From NCBI GenBank assembly GCA_029938715.1, contig JAOZUK010000032.1:1-35227 (forward strand): a DNA stretch of 35,227 nucleotides, given 5' to 3'. This DNA comes from Bacteroidales bacterium. Lineage in GTDB: Bacteria > Bacteroidota > Bacteroidia > Bacteroidales > GCA-2748055. Shown in pieces: positions 16,154 to 26,500 of this stretch. Under the pieces are notes generated by a model. The model did no database searches. It saw nothing but the letters and a program-made list of their open reading frames with translations, and was not told the DNA's origin. Position numbers and translations under genes: made by a program. Every line of letters begins with the position of its first letter. The first letter of the stretch is position 1.

Positions 16154-17242
16154 ATGAGTAAAAAAATAAAAATCGGAATTTCCCACGGGGATATCAATGG
16201 GATCGGTTACGAGGTAATCATAAAGACCCTGATGGACAAAAGGATCAGCGAAATATGTACCCCCATTGTTTTCGGATCACCAAAAGTGGCAGCCTATCAC
16301 AAAAAAACACTGGATATAGAAAATATCTCCTTCACAGGGATCAACTCTCCCGAGGAGGCAAAAGGAAACAGAAACTATATCATAAACTGTGTGGATGAAA
16401 ACATCAGGGTAGAGCTTGGAAAATCCACAGACAGTGCAGGAATCTCTTCATTCAAGGCACTCGATGCAGCGACAGTTGCACTTGCATCCGGAGCAATTGA
16501 TGCCCTGGTCACGGGGCCTGTAAGCAAACAGAATATTCAGCATTCCAACTTCAATTACAACGGGCACACAGAGTACCTGCAAGCCCAATTCAGAGTCGAT
16601 GAAGTAATGATGCTTATGGTCAGTGATTTGATGAAAGTGGGGCTTGTGGCTGGACATATACCAGTTTCAAAGTTATCCGCCTTCATTACAAAAGAGATGA
16701 TCAAGGAAAAAATTGAGATCCTGGCCAATTCATTGCTGGAAGATTTTGGAATCAGGAATCCCACCATTGCTGTGCTGGGGCTAAATCCTCATGCGGGTGA
16801 TGATGGTTTGTTGGGTAGTGAAGAGAATGAGGTGATTATCCCGGCCATTAATGAATCGAAAAAGGCCAATTTCTCAGTTTTCGGACCCTTTTCGGCTGAT
16901 GGCTTCTTTGGATCGGGGCGGTTTACAAAGTTTGATGCTGTTCTTGCCATGTATCATGACCAGGGCCTGGCTCCTTTCAAAGCCCTAAGCATGGAAAATG
17001 GAGTCAACTTCACTGCCGGATTACCCGTGGTAAGGACCAGTCCCGCTCATGGGACTGCATTTGAACTGGCTGGAAAAAATGAGGCCTCTGCCGACTCATT
17101 CCGCAACGCCATCTATCTTGCCATTGATGCAGTTCGAAACAGGGAGCTACACAGGGAGATCTCAAACAATCCGCTCTCTCCGAGAACTACTCGTACAAAC
17201 GGCAAAGATGAGTCGCTTGAAAACCTTGAATCAAACTCATAA
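16154..17242 (+). CDS. pdxA: 4-hydroxythreonine-4-phosphate dehydrogenase
   Basis: A 362-aa protein with clear PdxA motifs: 'GISHGDINGIGYEVI' at the N-terminus, VTGPVSK, NGHTEYLQ (substrate His H138), the metal-binding His residues H168 (VAGHIPVS), H213 (LNPHAGD) and H268 (MYHDQGLAPFK), and the late 'VRTSPAHGTAFELAGK'. The spacing of these His residues equals that of E. coli PdxA shifted by two. It oxidises 4-phosphohydroxy-L-threonine with NAD+, a step of the DXP-dependent pyridoxal phosphate route. The C-terminal ~30 residues after 'AIYLAIDAVRN' are polar and not conserved. No other PLP-pathway gene is in the window. Confidence 0.93.
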   Translation: MSKKIKIGISHGDINGIGYEVIIKTLMDKRISEICTPIVFGSPKVAAYHKKTLDIENISFTGINSPEEAKGNRNYIINCVDENIRVELGKSTDSAGISSFKALDAATVALASGAIDALVTGPVSKQNIQHSNFNYNGHTEYLQAQFRVDEVMMLMVSDLMKVGLVAGHIPVSKLSAFITKEMIKEKIEILANSLLEDFGIRNPTIAVLGLNPHAGDDGLLGSEENEVIIPAINESKKANFSVFGPFSADGFFGSGRFTKFDAVLAMYHDQGLAPFKALSMENGVNFTAGLPVVRTSPAHGTAFELAGKNEASADSFRNAIYLAIDAVRNRELHREISNNPLSPRTTRTNGKDESLENLESNS

Positions 17243-17303
17243 GTCCCTGAGGGATAATAGTCCCCTGATTTTCAAACGCTGGTCGAATAAGTCATGGGCC
17301 GTA

Positions 17304-19259
17304 ATGGCCACTCTTCATAAAGTGATTATCATCGGAACCCTTTGCTGCAGCTATAACCTTCTTGCACAGAAACCCCTGACCGATCGCACCGGTGCTGATT
17401 CCATAAGCCTGCGCATGGAGTTGGAAGAGGTGGAGGCGGTGGCAGAGTCTCCATCTGAACTGGAGGGTGTCTCCCTAAAACCCCTGGTTGTTGTCACATC
17501 CCAGGATGTTATTGCTGCGGGGCACTCCTCTCCTGAAGAGATGCTGGAGTATTTACCAGATCTTGATATCCGACAGCGTGGTAATCATGGAACCCAGGCT
17601 GACCTTTCCATCCAGGGTGGATCGTTTGATCAATCCATGGTCCTTCTGAACGGGATCAATCTCTCTGATCCACAAACTGGTCATTTTCATCTAAACCTGC
17701 CTGTTGACCTCTCTGCCATATCTCAGGCAAAAGTACTGTCTGGTTCCGCTTCCCGTCGATTTGGAACACAGGCTTTCACGGGGGCTGTTAATTTCGAAAC
17801 AGACCCCCTGGACACCACCCATGTTCAGGCAGGAGTCCTGTTGGGTCAGTATAGATTCCATAAGGCTTTTCTGAATGCCAATGTAAGTGGGAAATACCTC
17901 TCCACCCTGGCCAGCATCAGTACATCGGGAAGCGATGGGTACAGAGATAATACCGATTTCCGAACCAACCACTTTTTTATCCATACAACCACGGGAATCA
18001 GGAATGTAAATGCCCACCTTATGTTCGGTCTGAATACCAGAAAGTTTGGAGCAAATTCATTTTATTCCCCCAGGTTTCAAGAGCAATATGAAGAGACCTC
18101 AACAGGTTTTACTGCATTCAAACTCCTCCTGCGAAAACCCCTGTCGTCCTACACCCTGAACACCTATTGCAGGATGAACAAGGATTACTTTATACTGGAC
18201 AGGTCAAATCCTGCCTTCTATCAGAACGACCACCTGACCCAGGTTGCCGGTACCGATCTGATCGGGAAATTTTCCTCCCGGGCCGGAGTTACCCAGGCAG
18301 GAATCCTGTTCAGAAGAGAAACCATCCTAAGCACTTCTCTTGGAGAGCCATTGGAACCGCCGGATTCAATGGTGATTAAGGCCGGTATTGCCTACAGTCA
18401 CCGATATTTCAGAAACCAGGTGAACCTGAATATTAATCACACCTATGAAGGGAGGTGGGTTTCCCTCGAAGGAGGATTTCTTCTCCACTTTAACTCAGAC
18501 CTTGGATCGGAACCCACACTGATGCCAGGACTCGATGTGAGCTTCAGGTTATCTCAGAAAATGAATCTTTTTGCATCGCTGAACCGGTCCATGCGTATGC
18601 CTACCTTTACAGATCTCTTTTACCAGGGCCCCACAAACAATGGCAATCCCCTTCTGATCCCGGAAAGGGCCACCACAGCAGAACTGGGTATCACCAGAAA
18701 GGGTGTCGACATTCAATCCACTTTAAGCGGCTTTTACAGGCAGGGAAGAGATCTTATTGACTGGATATGGATGGAGGATGAAAAATGGCATACCATGAAT
18801 CTAACAGAAATTGACGCGGCCGGCAGCAATTTCAGTGTGCAATATAATCCTGGAACTACTGTGAACAAAATGGTTTCACTGGAGCAATGGAAGTTTGCGT
18901 ACACATTTACCTACCTTACAAAGGTCTCTGAAGAGGTTATTTCACGTTACCTGCTCGACAATCTGAGGCACAAAGTATCCATGGGTTCTCACCTGGCCAT
19001 CTTTAGAAACTTCAACCTCTTTATAGGACTCTCTTTTCAAGACAGGAACGGAAGCTTTTTAAAGTACGATGTGGATTCTGATGTTTCACTGGAGCAACCT
19101 TACGAACCCTTTCTTCTGATGGATGTAAAATTGAGTTATTCATTCAAAAGAATTCACATATACCTGAAATCCAACAACCTGCTAAACACGCACTATTATG
19201 ATGTTGGGAATGTGATCCAACCAGGCAGGTGGAATATGGCCGGAATTGAGTTCAGATGA
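17304..19259 (+). CDS. TonB-dependent outer-membrane receptor
   Basis: A 651-aa protein read from ATG at 17304, which gives a good signal peptide (MATLHKVIIIGTLCCSYNLLAQ). The frame is open from 17049, but that start would overlap pdxA by nearly 200 bp and bury the signal sequence; an ATG at 17208 is a weaker option. A plug domain lies at ~55-165 ('PEEMLEYLPDLDIRQRG', 'LSIQGGSFDQSMVLLNG', 'FGTQAFTGAVNFET') and a 22-strand type barrel occupies the rest, closing with 'GNVIQPGRWNMAGIEFR'. There is no N-terminal carboxypeptidase-like domain, so it is a simple BtuB/FepA-like receptor rather than a SusC. The substrate is unknown. It converges on the lipoprotein gene with a 3-bp gap. Confidence 0.87.
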   Translation: MATLHKVIIIGTLCCSYNLLAQKPLTDRTGADSISLRMELEEVEAVAESPSELEGVSLKPLVVVTSQDVIAAGHSSPEEMLEYLPDLDIRQRGNHGTQADLSIQGGSFDQSMVLLNGINLSDPQTGHFHLNLPVDLSAISQAKVLSGSASRRFGTQAFTGAVNFETDPLDTTHVQAGVLLGQYRFHKAFLNANVSGKYLSTLASISTSGSDGYRDNTDFRTNHFFIHTTTGIRNVNAHLMFGLNTRKFGANSFYSPRFQEQYEETSTGFTAFKLLLRKPLSSYTLNTYCRMNKDYFILDRSNPAFYQNDHLTQVAGTDLIGKFSSRAGVTQAGILFRRETILSTSLGEPLEPPDSMVIKAGIAYSHRYFRNQVNLNINHTYEGRWVSLEGGFLLHFNSDLGSEPTLMPGLDVSFRLSQKMNLFASLNRSMRMPTFTDLFYQGPTNNGNPLLIPERATTAELGITRKGVDIQSTLSGFYRQGRDLIDWIWMEDEKWHTMNLTEIDAAGSNFSVQYNPGTTVNKMVSLEQWKFAYTFTYLTKVSEEVISRYLLDNLRHKVSMGSHLAIFRNFNLFIGLSFQDRNGSFLKYDVDSDVSLEQPYEPFLLMDVKLSYSFKRIHIYLKSNNLLNTHYYDVGNVIQPGRWNMAGIEFR

Positions 19260-19262
19260 GAA

Positions 19263-20003
19263 TCAATTGTACTGGTAGACACTCTTCTGGTTGTAAACAA
19301 ACTGGAACAGGTGATCTTCCATGGGAAAACAGAACATAAAGCATTCTGTATCTGTTTCCTGGGGGAAATATACAAATCCGCTTACTGCCTTCCCGGGAGG
19401 GATCTGGCACGGTCTGAAAATCTCCTGGTTGACAATCTCTTTCTCCTCCTCGATCATTGACATATTTGACTTTATCTCCTTATTCTGAGAAGTGTAATTC
19501 CTTGCTGTTCCCAGCGAATTGAAAATCCCATCGGCAATATAGGCCGGATTTTCTGTAGCTATAAAACCGGTGGTACCCACCAGGATACTCACTCCCGTCT
19601 GTACAATTCCAAAGATGGAGTTGACCCTCTTCTCTCCTAACTTCTCTTCAAGGGTTTCATCATACGCGTGTAATACCCGTTGGGGATGAAATGCCATCCT
19701 GGGCGGAAGCTTTGAGGTATCGGCCATTGAACTGTCCAACAGTACGTAATAGAACTCGGATGGATTGATGGAAAGGGCATCAGGCGTATGATTGACCACC
19801 ACAAAATCAAACACCATTAACTCATCGAAGATCCCGTCAAATCCTAACTCCACTTCAATGCCCTCACTGCTGAGGGGAAGATATTCCCTGCCATTGGCAA
19901 AGTTTCCTTCGGGAGCATCAGGCTCAATAACGGTAACTTTTGTGGGTACCGCACAGGATGAGAGAACCAGAAGTATTAGGACCAGTTTAAGGAGTACCTT
20001 CAT
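19263..20003 (-). CDS. Lipoprotein of unknown function
   Basis: A 246-aa protein read from ATG at 20003. Upstream frame extension is possible, but this start gives a standard lipoprotein signal, MKVLLKLVLILLVLSSC, with a strong LSSC lipobox (C17). The mature part begins with beta-rich sequence ('EGIEVELGFDGIFDELMVFDFVVVNHT'), then a hydrophobic Gly-rich stretch ('IVQTGVSILVGTTGFIA') that may insert in a membrane, and ends with a beta segment including 'IPPGKAVSGFVYFPQ'. I do not recognise a family. It is the last gene of the long leftward run, 51 bp after gcvH, and may be expressed with it. Confidence 0.6.
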   Translation of the reverse strand: MKVLLKLVLILLVLSSCAVPTKVTVIEPDAPEGNFANGREYLPLSSEGIEVELGFDGIFDELMVFDFVVVNHTPDALSINPSEFYYVLLDSSMADTSKLPPRMAFHPQRVLHAYDETLEEKLGEKRVNSIFGIVQTGVSILVGTTGFIATENPAYIADGIFNSLGTARNYTSQNKEIKSNMSMIEEEKEIVNQEIFRPCQIPPGKAVSGFVYFPQETDTECFMFCFPMEDHLFQFVYNQKSVYQYN

Positions 20004-20054
20004 TTTCCAGGATCTTTGATACTCTATTTTAATCAAAAACCCTGCCGAAAATCG

Positions 20055-20432
20055 CTACCCGATCATCGACCTATACTGATCGGCTGGAATAAGGTCATCC
20101 AGTTGTGAAGGATCAGAAAGTTTTATCCGAACCATCCAGCCATCGCCAAATGGCTGGGTATTAACCAGCTCCGGGGTATCTTCCAATGCAGGATTCACCT
20201 CCATTACCTCGCCATCAACTGGCATATAAAGATCAGAAACAGTTTTTACAGCTTCAATGGTTCCAAATGTATCGCCTCTGGAGAAAACTTCACCTTCGGT
20301 TTCAATTTCGATGAAAACAACATCACCCAGTTCGCCCTGAGCAAAATCGGTCACTCCAATAACAATTTCGTCACCTTCCACACGGATCCATTCGTGCTCT
20401 TCGGTATATTTCAGATCATCAGGTACATTCAT
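20055..20432 (-). CDS. gcvH: Glycine cleavage system H protein
   Basis: A 125-aa protein of normal length. 'YTEEHEWIRVEGDEIVIGVTDFAQGELGD' at the N-terminus and GTIEAVKTVSDLYMP, with lipoyl-lysine K63, are diagnostic. GcvH carries the aminomethyl group between the P, T and L proteins of the glycine cleavage system; in many bacteria it also serves in lipoate transfer. No gcvP, gcvT or lpd is in the window. The gene lies next to sprA, with its own -7 promoter element and a leader made of tandem 8-bp repeats. Confidence 0.95.
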   Translation of the reverse strand: MNVPDDLKYTEEHEWIRVEGDEIVIGVTDFAQGELGDVVFIEIETEGEVFSRGDTFGTIEAVKTVSDLYMPVDGEVMEVNPALEDTPELVNTQPFGDGWMVRIKLSDPSQLDDLIPADQYRSMIG

Positions 20433-20440
20433 AATGAAAA

Positions 20441-20488
20441 GGTTAATAGGTTAATGGGTTAATAAGTTATTGGGTTATTGGATTATTC
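20441..20488. repeat. Six imperfect 8-bp tandem repeats in the gcvH leader
   Basis: Plus-strand units are GGTTAATA, GGTTAATG, GGTTAATA, AGTTATTG, GGTTATTG and GATTATTC, directly adjoining. On the gcvH strand they read roughly as CAATAACC/TATTAACC. The array ends 8 bp before the gcvH ATG and its far end touches the -7 element TACATTTG, so almost the whole leader of the mRNA would be repeat. Confidence 0.8.
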
Positions 20489-20495
20489 AAATGTA
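20488..20495 (-). promoter_or_regulatory. Bacteroidota -7 promoter element for gcvH
   Basis: On the minus strand this reads TACATTTG, an exact TAnnTTTG match, 55 nt before the gcvH ATG. No good TTTG is found at -33. It would give gcvH a promoter separate from the upstream sprA transcript. Confidence 0.4.
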
Positions 20496-20541
20496 ATGGT
20501 TTTGAATTTAATTTTTGACTGCTTTAAATCATATTTCTTCA

Positions 20542-23500
20542 CTACAAGGTAAACGTCATACTAAATCCGGCGTGGTAGTTGGCATTGGGAAAACTATTGG
20601 ATATATATGGGTTGGTTAATCTCTGATCGTAGAATGCCCTGAGGGAAAATTTATCACTTAACATATAGTCGGCCGATAGTTTCAGACTGAATATCCGTTG
20701 TCCGGCAGTAATTTCACTCCCCGAAATATCCTCCAGCTTCCGGATAACGGTACGGTTGTTCCGCATGGAGAGATCGGCCCGGACATTGAGGTCACTGCTT
20801 AACTCCCTGTTGTTGATGATCAGCTGGACCTCATTGAAACGATAGCCAAGACCCACAATAAATTCACCACTATTCACTTCATTCACCTGGGTATTGGCCA
20901 TATTCATGGCAATGGTACGCGATCTGCGGTATTCTACTCGGGTCGTAAGGCTATTCTTCCAGTCCATGTTCAGATCTAACAGGGGACTAAAATTTTCATT
21001 TAAGCTCACCGTACTAACATTTTGTTCAACCATAAAGTTACCCTGCAGGTCCACAGCGATGGGAACTCCATTGATGGTATCAAAGGTATAATAAGGGTTG
21101 CTGATAAAGGAACCCACACTGTAAGTGGAACGGTAGGAATGGTTCATCACAATGGAGTTCACAAACTTTTGTAAAGCTTCAATTTTACCCAATCCATCGA
21201 AGCGAACCTGCCAGTTGGGGAGGATTTCAAGTATGGATCTGGTGGCCTTCAGCGGTACGGAATTGGGATCCTTGCCACTGTATGCAGCCAGGAAAGCAGG
21301 GATGATCACCTCCTGTGAGGTAGGGCCATAGCCCTCATAATAGCCGGCTGAATCCTCCAGAATGTTGCCCGATTTCTCCATGTAATCAGTGGCCAGCCGC
21401 TCAGAGATTATTTTCCGGTATTCCCCCTTTAGAAGCGAGAATGAACTGGAAGACTCCACATCTGCGTCGATATTTTCAAAGGCAGTCCTCATTGAGATAT
21501 AGGACATGGAGAAATTCCCACTATAAACCTTGCCCCTGGCCGAATCGGGAGGCAATTCTCCGAAGATATTAGCGGTATAGTATTCCGAAAGAGTGGATGT
21601 AAACATCCGGTTTAAGTTCAGGTCAATTTTCAATCCGCTAAAGGGCTCAATATTGACCCTGGCTGTAAACCGTTCTGTATTATTCAGGCTGAATGGATCG
21701 TTCAGGTTCATATCGGTACTTAACCACCCTTTATTAAATGCATCTGCTGCAAAATACTCATCCTGCCAGCCTGCTAAAAACGGAAATCCCGGAGCAAGTT
21801 CTCCATTGTAAGTCTGCGTTCCAAGGAATTGCGTTTTCGGTACATATCCCGGCAAAAAGGTTCCGCCGCTCTTTGAATAGGTCACATTCAAGGTCCTGAC
21901 ACTCATTAAAATCCTTACTGAGGTCTCTGCAATGAAAATCAGCGGACTCTGTCCTTTCTCTACGGTCCCCACCACTTTGATAGTCGCACTCCGAATGGCA
22001 TTCTCAGAGGTAACCATGATGCGGTTATCACCCAGAATCTCGGTAACCACTTCCACGGCCTGTCCGTTCTCATCGGAAACTTCAACCGTGATATTCTGAG
22101 TCTTCAGATTGTGTGAGACGTAACGTCCTCTTCCCTCCCTTAGATAGAGGTTTTCCTTGGTATACACCTTGGTTTTAGTCCTTTTCTCCGCATCCTGTGT
22201 TCGGCTCTTTGCATTTCTGTATTTAGCATTGATCTCCTTCAGATAGGACACTTTGTTATAGAGGTTCACAAGATTCAACTGACCATTCAGCTGAATGGTA
22301 TTAGAGTTTTTAATGTTGTTACCCAGATTGATGGGCCCAAACAGCGGGTCGTCGGGTATGATCGGTCCCGCATCCCATCCATAGGTGCCTCCGTATCGTA
22401 CATTGGCACTGGTCCAGTCCAGCAGCGGAATCTTATTAATGGGAATGGTGTAGGAGGCATTAAACTGATGGAAATAGCTGGTGGTACGGCCTCCTGCAAG
22501 AATGCTGCTCCAGAGCGAATCCTTGTATATGTCATAATTATCCATCCCCCTGTTCCACCTTCCTTCCGGTTCATCGATCCTTGCCATATTGGTGGATGAA
22601 AAGTCGAAACGAAGGTTCTTGGTGAGGTCGAATTTCAGATCAAAATAACGGTTCCACATAAAGTCCTTCCTAAAGGTAGGTTCCACTATAAATTCCGGAT
22701 TATTGATGTTGCGCACCTGCTTTTCAAGATAATACCGGTCCATATCGGTTCTAAAGGAGACTCTTGACGGTGAGTAGTTAAAGTTCATATCCTTTATGAG
22801 CCTGAACCAGTCGTTGCTCAGCCACTTCACCGATTTAAAAGGTTGTACATTCTTTGGCCTTGTGGTAAAATTGTAACTGAGATTTGCCCTTACCTTACGG
22901 GTGTTATAGTAATCAATATTGGGGTTGTAGCTGGACATTTCGTTCATTGAAAAACTGGTGGACCAGTTCGAGAGTTTGTAAAACTGTTTTTTACTTCCTG
23001 CCTTATTCATTCGCACGTTGGTCACAGCAAAAGCTTTACGTTCCACCATATCTCTGGCATTTCTGATAATGGAGTCACGCTCTGCCTTTGTCTCAGCCTC
23101 ATCAATGGCTTCTTTGAGAGGAATATCCGGATCCAGTGGATTGTACTCCGGATTGACAATGGCTTTTGAATAGCTCATAAAAATAGGAATGTTCACTCCA
23201 CTTTCCTGCTTGAAGAATTTGCCCATCTGAAGATTCGACGAGAGGTTGTACTGTATGACTTGCTCCTGCTGGCGCTCCTGTACCTTCTGCTCGATGCTTC
23301 CGAATCCGGGCTGACTGGTATTCCCGGCAAAAGTCAGGTTACCAAAATCGGCAAGTTTGAGTGTGGCCCTTCCATTGGCAGCCCATCCTCCATTTTCATT
23401 AAAGTCGGTAAGGCGAAGTTCATTGAGCCAAACCTCCCCTGTCTTGGAGAATCCATCATCGGGTCCGTATGCATTATCACCGGCTTTGGGATTTCTAACT

Positions 23501-26500
23501 CCGATCATAATGGTTCTGATGCTACTCATGTTAGGGTTTCCGGAAACAGAAACCCGATTTCCTTTTTCATCATAGGTAGAGAAGACCGAGAGCGCAGTTA
23601 TCTCGCTTTCCGGATCACTCATGGCCCTGTTCCTGGCCTGTTTCACCTCTTTAAACAGATCAAGTTCAAGCTCAAACTTATTCTCCTGGGGCCATACAAT
23701 GGCCCGATCACTCTCACTGTCATTGTCGTACTTGCCCGGAGGGGTCAGTTTCAAAGGAACCTCATACTCATAATAGTTATCCTGGTAGTCAGACCCAAGC
23801 CTTATAAAGGCCACAAGCTCATCGTTTTCAAGTGCTGTACCGGGGACTGCCTCAGCGTGAGCCTCCATCCTGATTTTTTTGTACTGTCGCACATCCAGTT
23901 CGGTATTTTTATAAGCAGCCCTAGCGTCGCCATCAGCCAGATCAAGTACCTTCAACACAATGGACTGTTCATTCAGCTGCCTTAGCTGTGGCTGGGTGGG
24001 GTCGATCTGGCGTGAGAATCCAGGAGGCAATACATAGTTAACCGGCTCCTTACCCGCATTCTCCTCAATATTTACCGCCGAAATGGCCAGGGCACCATCG
24101 GTAGGCTCTTCACCGGTCCATGCCTCGCCTCCCTGTGTAAAGGGCAACTGATAGCGCCTCCACTCCTCCCTAACAAGATCAAGTCTCGCAAACCTGAGAA
24201 TAGTGGTATCCTGAAATCCAGTCATGAACATCCGCATAAAACGGATGGTTTTGAAATCGGAGATATCTCCTACAGTTCCCTCGTAGTTAAAAATAGGAAT
24301 CCGAAACTGGTACCAGGTCACATCTGCCTTTCTTCCGTTTTCATAAGTTACACGGTCCACCACCTTATCGATGATGTTGTTCCTCCCCACCTCCAGTTCG
24401 TTTTTATCGATATCCACACGGTATACAAAGTAACTCTCGCCCTCACTTACCGTATTATCCCTGTTAATGTCCTCTATATCGGGCAATGAGGTTCCCGATG
24501 TGGGATAGGACTCAGGATTATTAACATCACTGGGAGAATTTCCCTCATGGCTGTTATATTTTTTGTAACGGGCCAGGATATCGGCCTGTTGAGCATCATA
24601 TACCGAACTGCGATAATAGCTGTAGTTGTCTGTTGAGGGATCTGAAAAAATCTCATCTCTGGCTGCCGGGTTCAATTGCCCGGTAGTTACCAGGTTCTCG
24701 ATCTGATTCAGATAATCGTCAGGCTCAAGGGAAAAGAAGGAGACCTCATCGTTGGAATAGAGCGAGGAGAGACCGTCCAGACCCACATCCTGGAATCTCC
24801 GGGTTTCATCTCCAGCGCTGAATCCCTGTACAAGAGATTGGGTGAGAGGGATACGTCCCCATACCGTGGTATCCACTTTCTCAACCACCTCAGAAGTGGG
24901 CAGTCCATTTTCAAACATCTTCCGGGAGTCCTTTACCACGTCCTCGGAAATGTTACCCAGGTTGAAGTAAAGTTGCCCTCCCTTGTGATTGGGCATTTCA
25001 GCAAACGGATCCATCATCCAGAATTCGATAAACTCCACGTTTGATTGCTCAAAGTCGCTGGAGTAGATCTCACGCATCACACCTCCCCAGCGTTCTTCTG
25101 GCTTGAGCAGCTGACCATCCTGGTCAATATTTCTATAGTCGTAATTATAGGGCCCCCGTTCTGTGGGGTAGAAGGCCATGTTTAACACTGAGATCCTGGT
25201 GGGAACCCCGTTTGGATTCTCCTTATTTGGAAATATATCCTGCTCATAAATCTCGTATACATAGGCACTGGACTGAAGGTTGGGATTCGCCTTGATGTAA
25301 TCGGGTGTGCGGGAGTCGTTATTCAGAAAGAGTGGATCGATATGGTACCATGCAAGTCGTGCCCTTCCATATCCATACCTCCTGTCATTGTTCAATTCTG
25401 CTTCGGGAAAGAAACCCCTGGGTGTACTGGCCAGTTTCCAGGAAGAGAACTGCTTCAGATCGATAGAAGTTTCACTGCCTTCAAAGTCATCTATATAAGC
25501 ATTCCCCTCTTTTTCAATGGCCTTTGAGTGACCCGGAATTAGCTGTGCAAACTCTCCCACCACGGAGAAAGAGGAGGGAGCCTTGGTCTCCAGGCCTGGA
25601 AGTTTGTCAATAATATTTGTAACCCACTGCGTCTCCGTACTGTAGCTTCCGTTCAGACCCCAGATGGTATTGGAAATGGGTTCATCCCCTATGTTTACCT
25701 TCTGGGTAAGGGGCCTTTCGGTCAGATGCATGGCAGTGGCTCCCAGTGTGAAATTATCCGATATTTTATAATCCGCATGGGCGCCCACCAGCGTTTTGGT
25801 CTGGAAATTAAATAGAGACTGGTTCTCCAGTGATATCCTGATGGGTGTTCCCGATTCCATGATCCCCTGGTTGATAATGGTCACCCGGCCCATCATGTAG
25901 TCCACCGTATAATCCTGTCCTTCAATAAGTTCTCTCCCTCCCGCTGTTACCTTCACCGATCCCTGGGGCACATTCATGGCATTCAGCATTATCTCGGAGC
26001 TGTTGGAAGAGGAGTACTCTCCCTCTATGAGGAACTTGTTCTTTTCGGCAATCTGTTGAGCCTTGGTTTTGGTAGAATCGTATAGTTCCTGGTATACGTA
26101 CTTCTCAATAGCAATTGCCGCTGCCTCCGCATCAAGGCTATCCTCAAAAATTTTCGCAAGGTCGGAACCGAACGGTTCAAGCAATGGGAAGAAAACCCTT
26201 CCATTAGACGGGTTAATGGTGATCCCTGGCATGTAGTCAAAGATTCCGTCGGGGTAGGGGTCCTTCTGGGAGTTCATGTTATCCAGGTTAAGCAGCCTGA
26301 TCAGAATGGTCTTATCCAGATCCCCTCCGGGAAGATAGTTCACGGCATTTCCGGTCTTATCATCCCTGTATAATACATCCAGCTGAAAATCTTCCTGACT
26401 CAACTGGTATGCCCCCAATGCATATACGTTCTTCATCATCAGGTTCCATGTATAACTATTGGGAGTGAAGTTACTGGGCTTCATCAATTTGAGAATCAGG

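Noticed and set aside
17049-17303. Longer N-terminus of the TonB receptor overlapping pdxA
   Set aside because: It would place a signal peptide about 85 residues inside the protein; ATG 17304 removes the overlap.
17243-17303. Cobalamin or other riboswitch before the TonB receptor
   Set aside because: The gap is 61 bp, too short for a cobalamin riboswitch, and no conserved box was seen.
23260-23985. 241-aa open frame on the plus strand
   Set aside because: It is antisense to the middle of sprA, which is a continuous 2458-codon frame.
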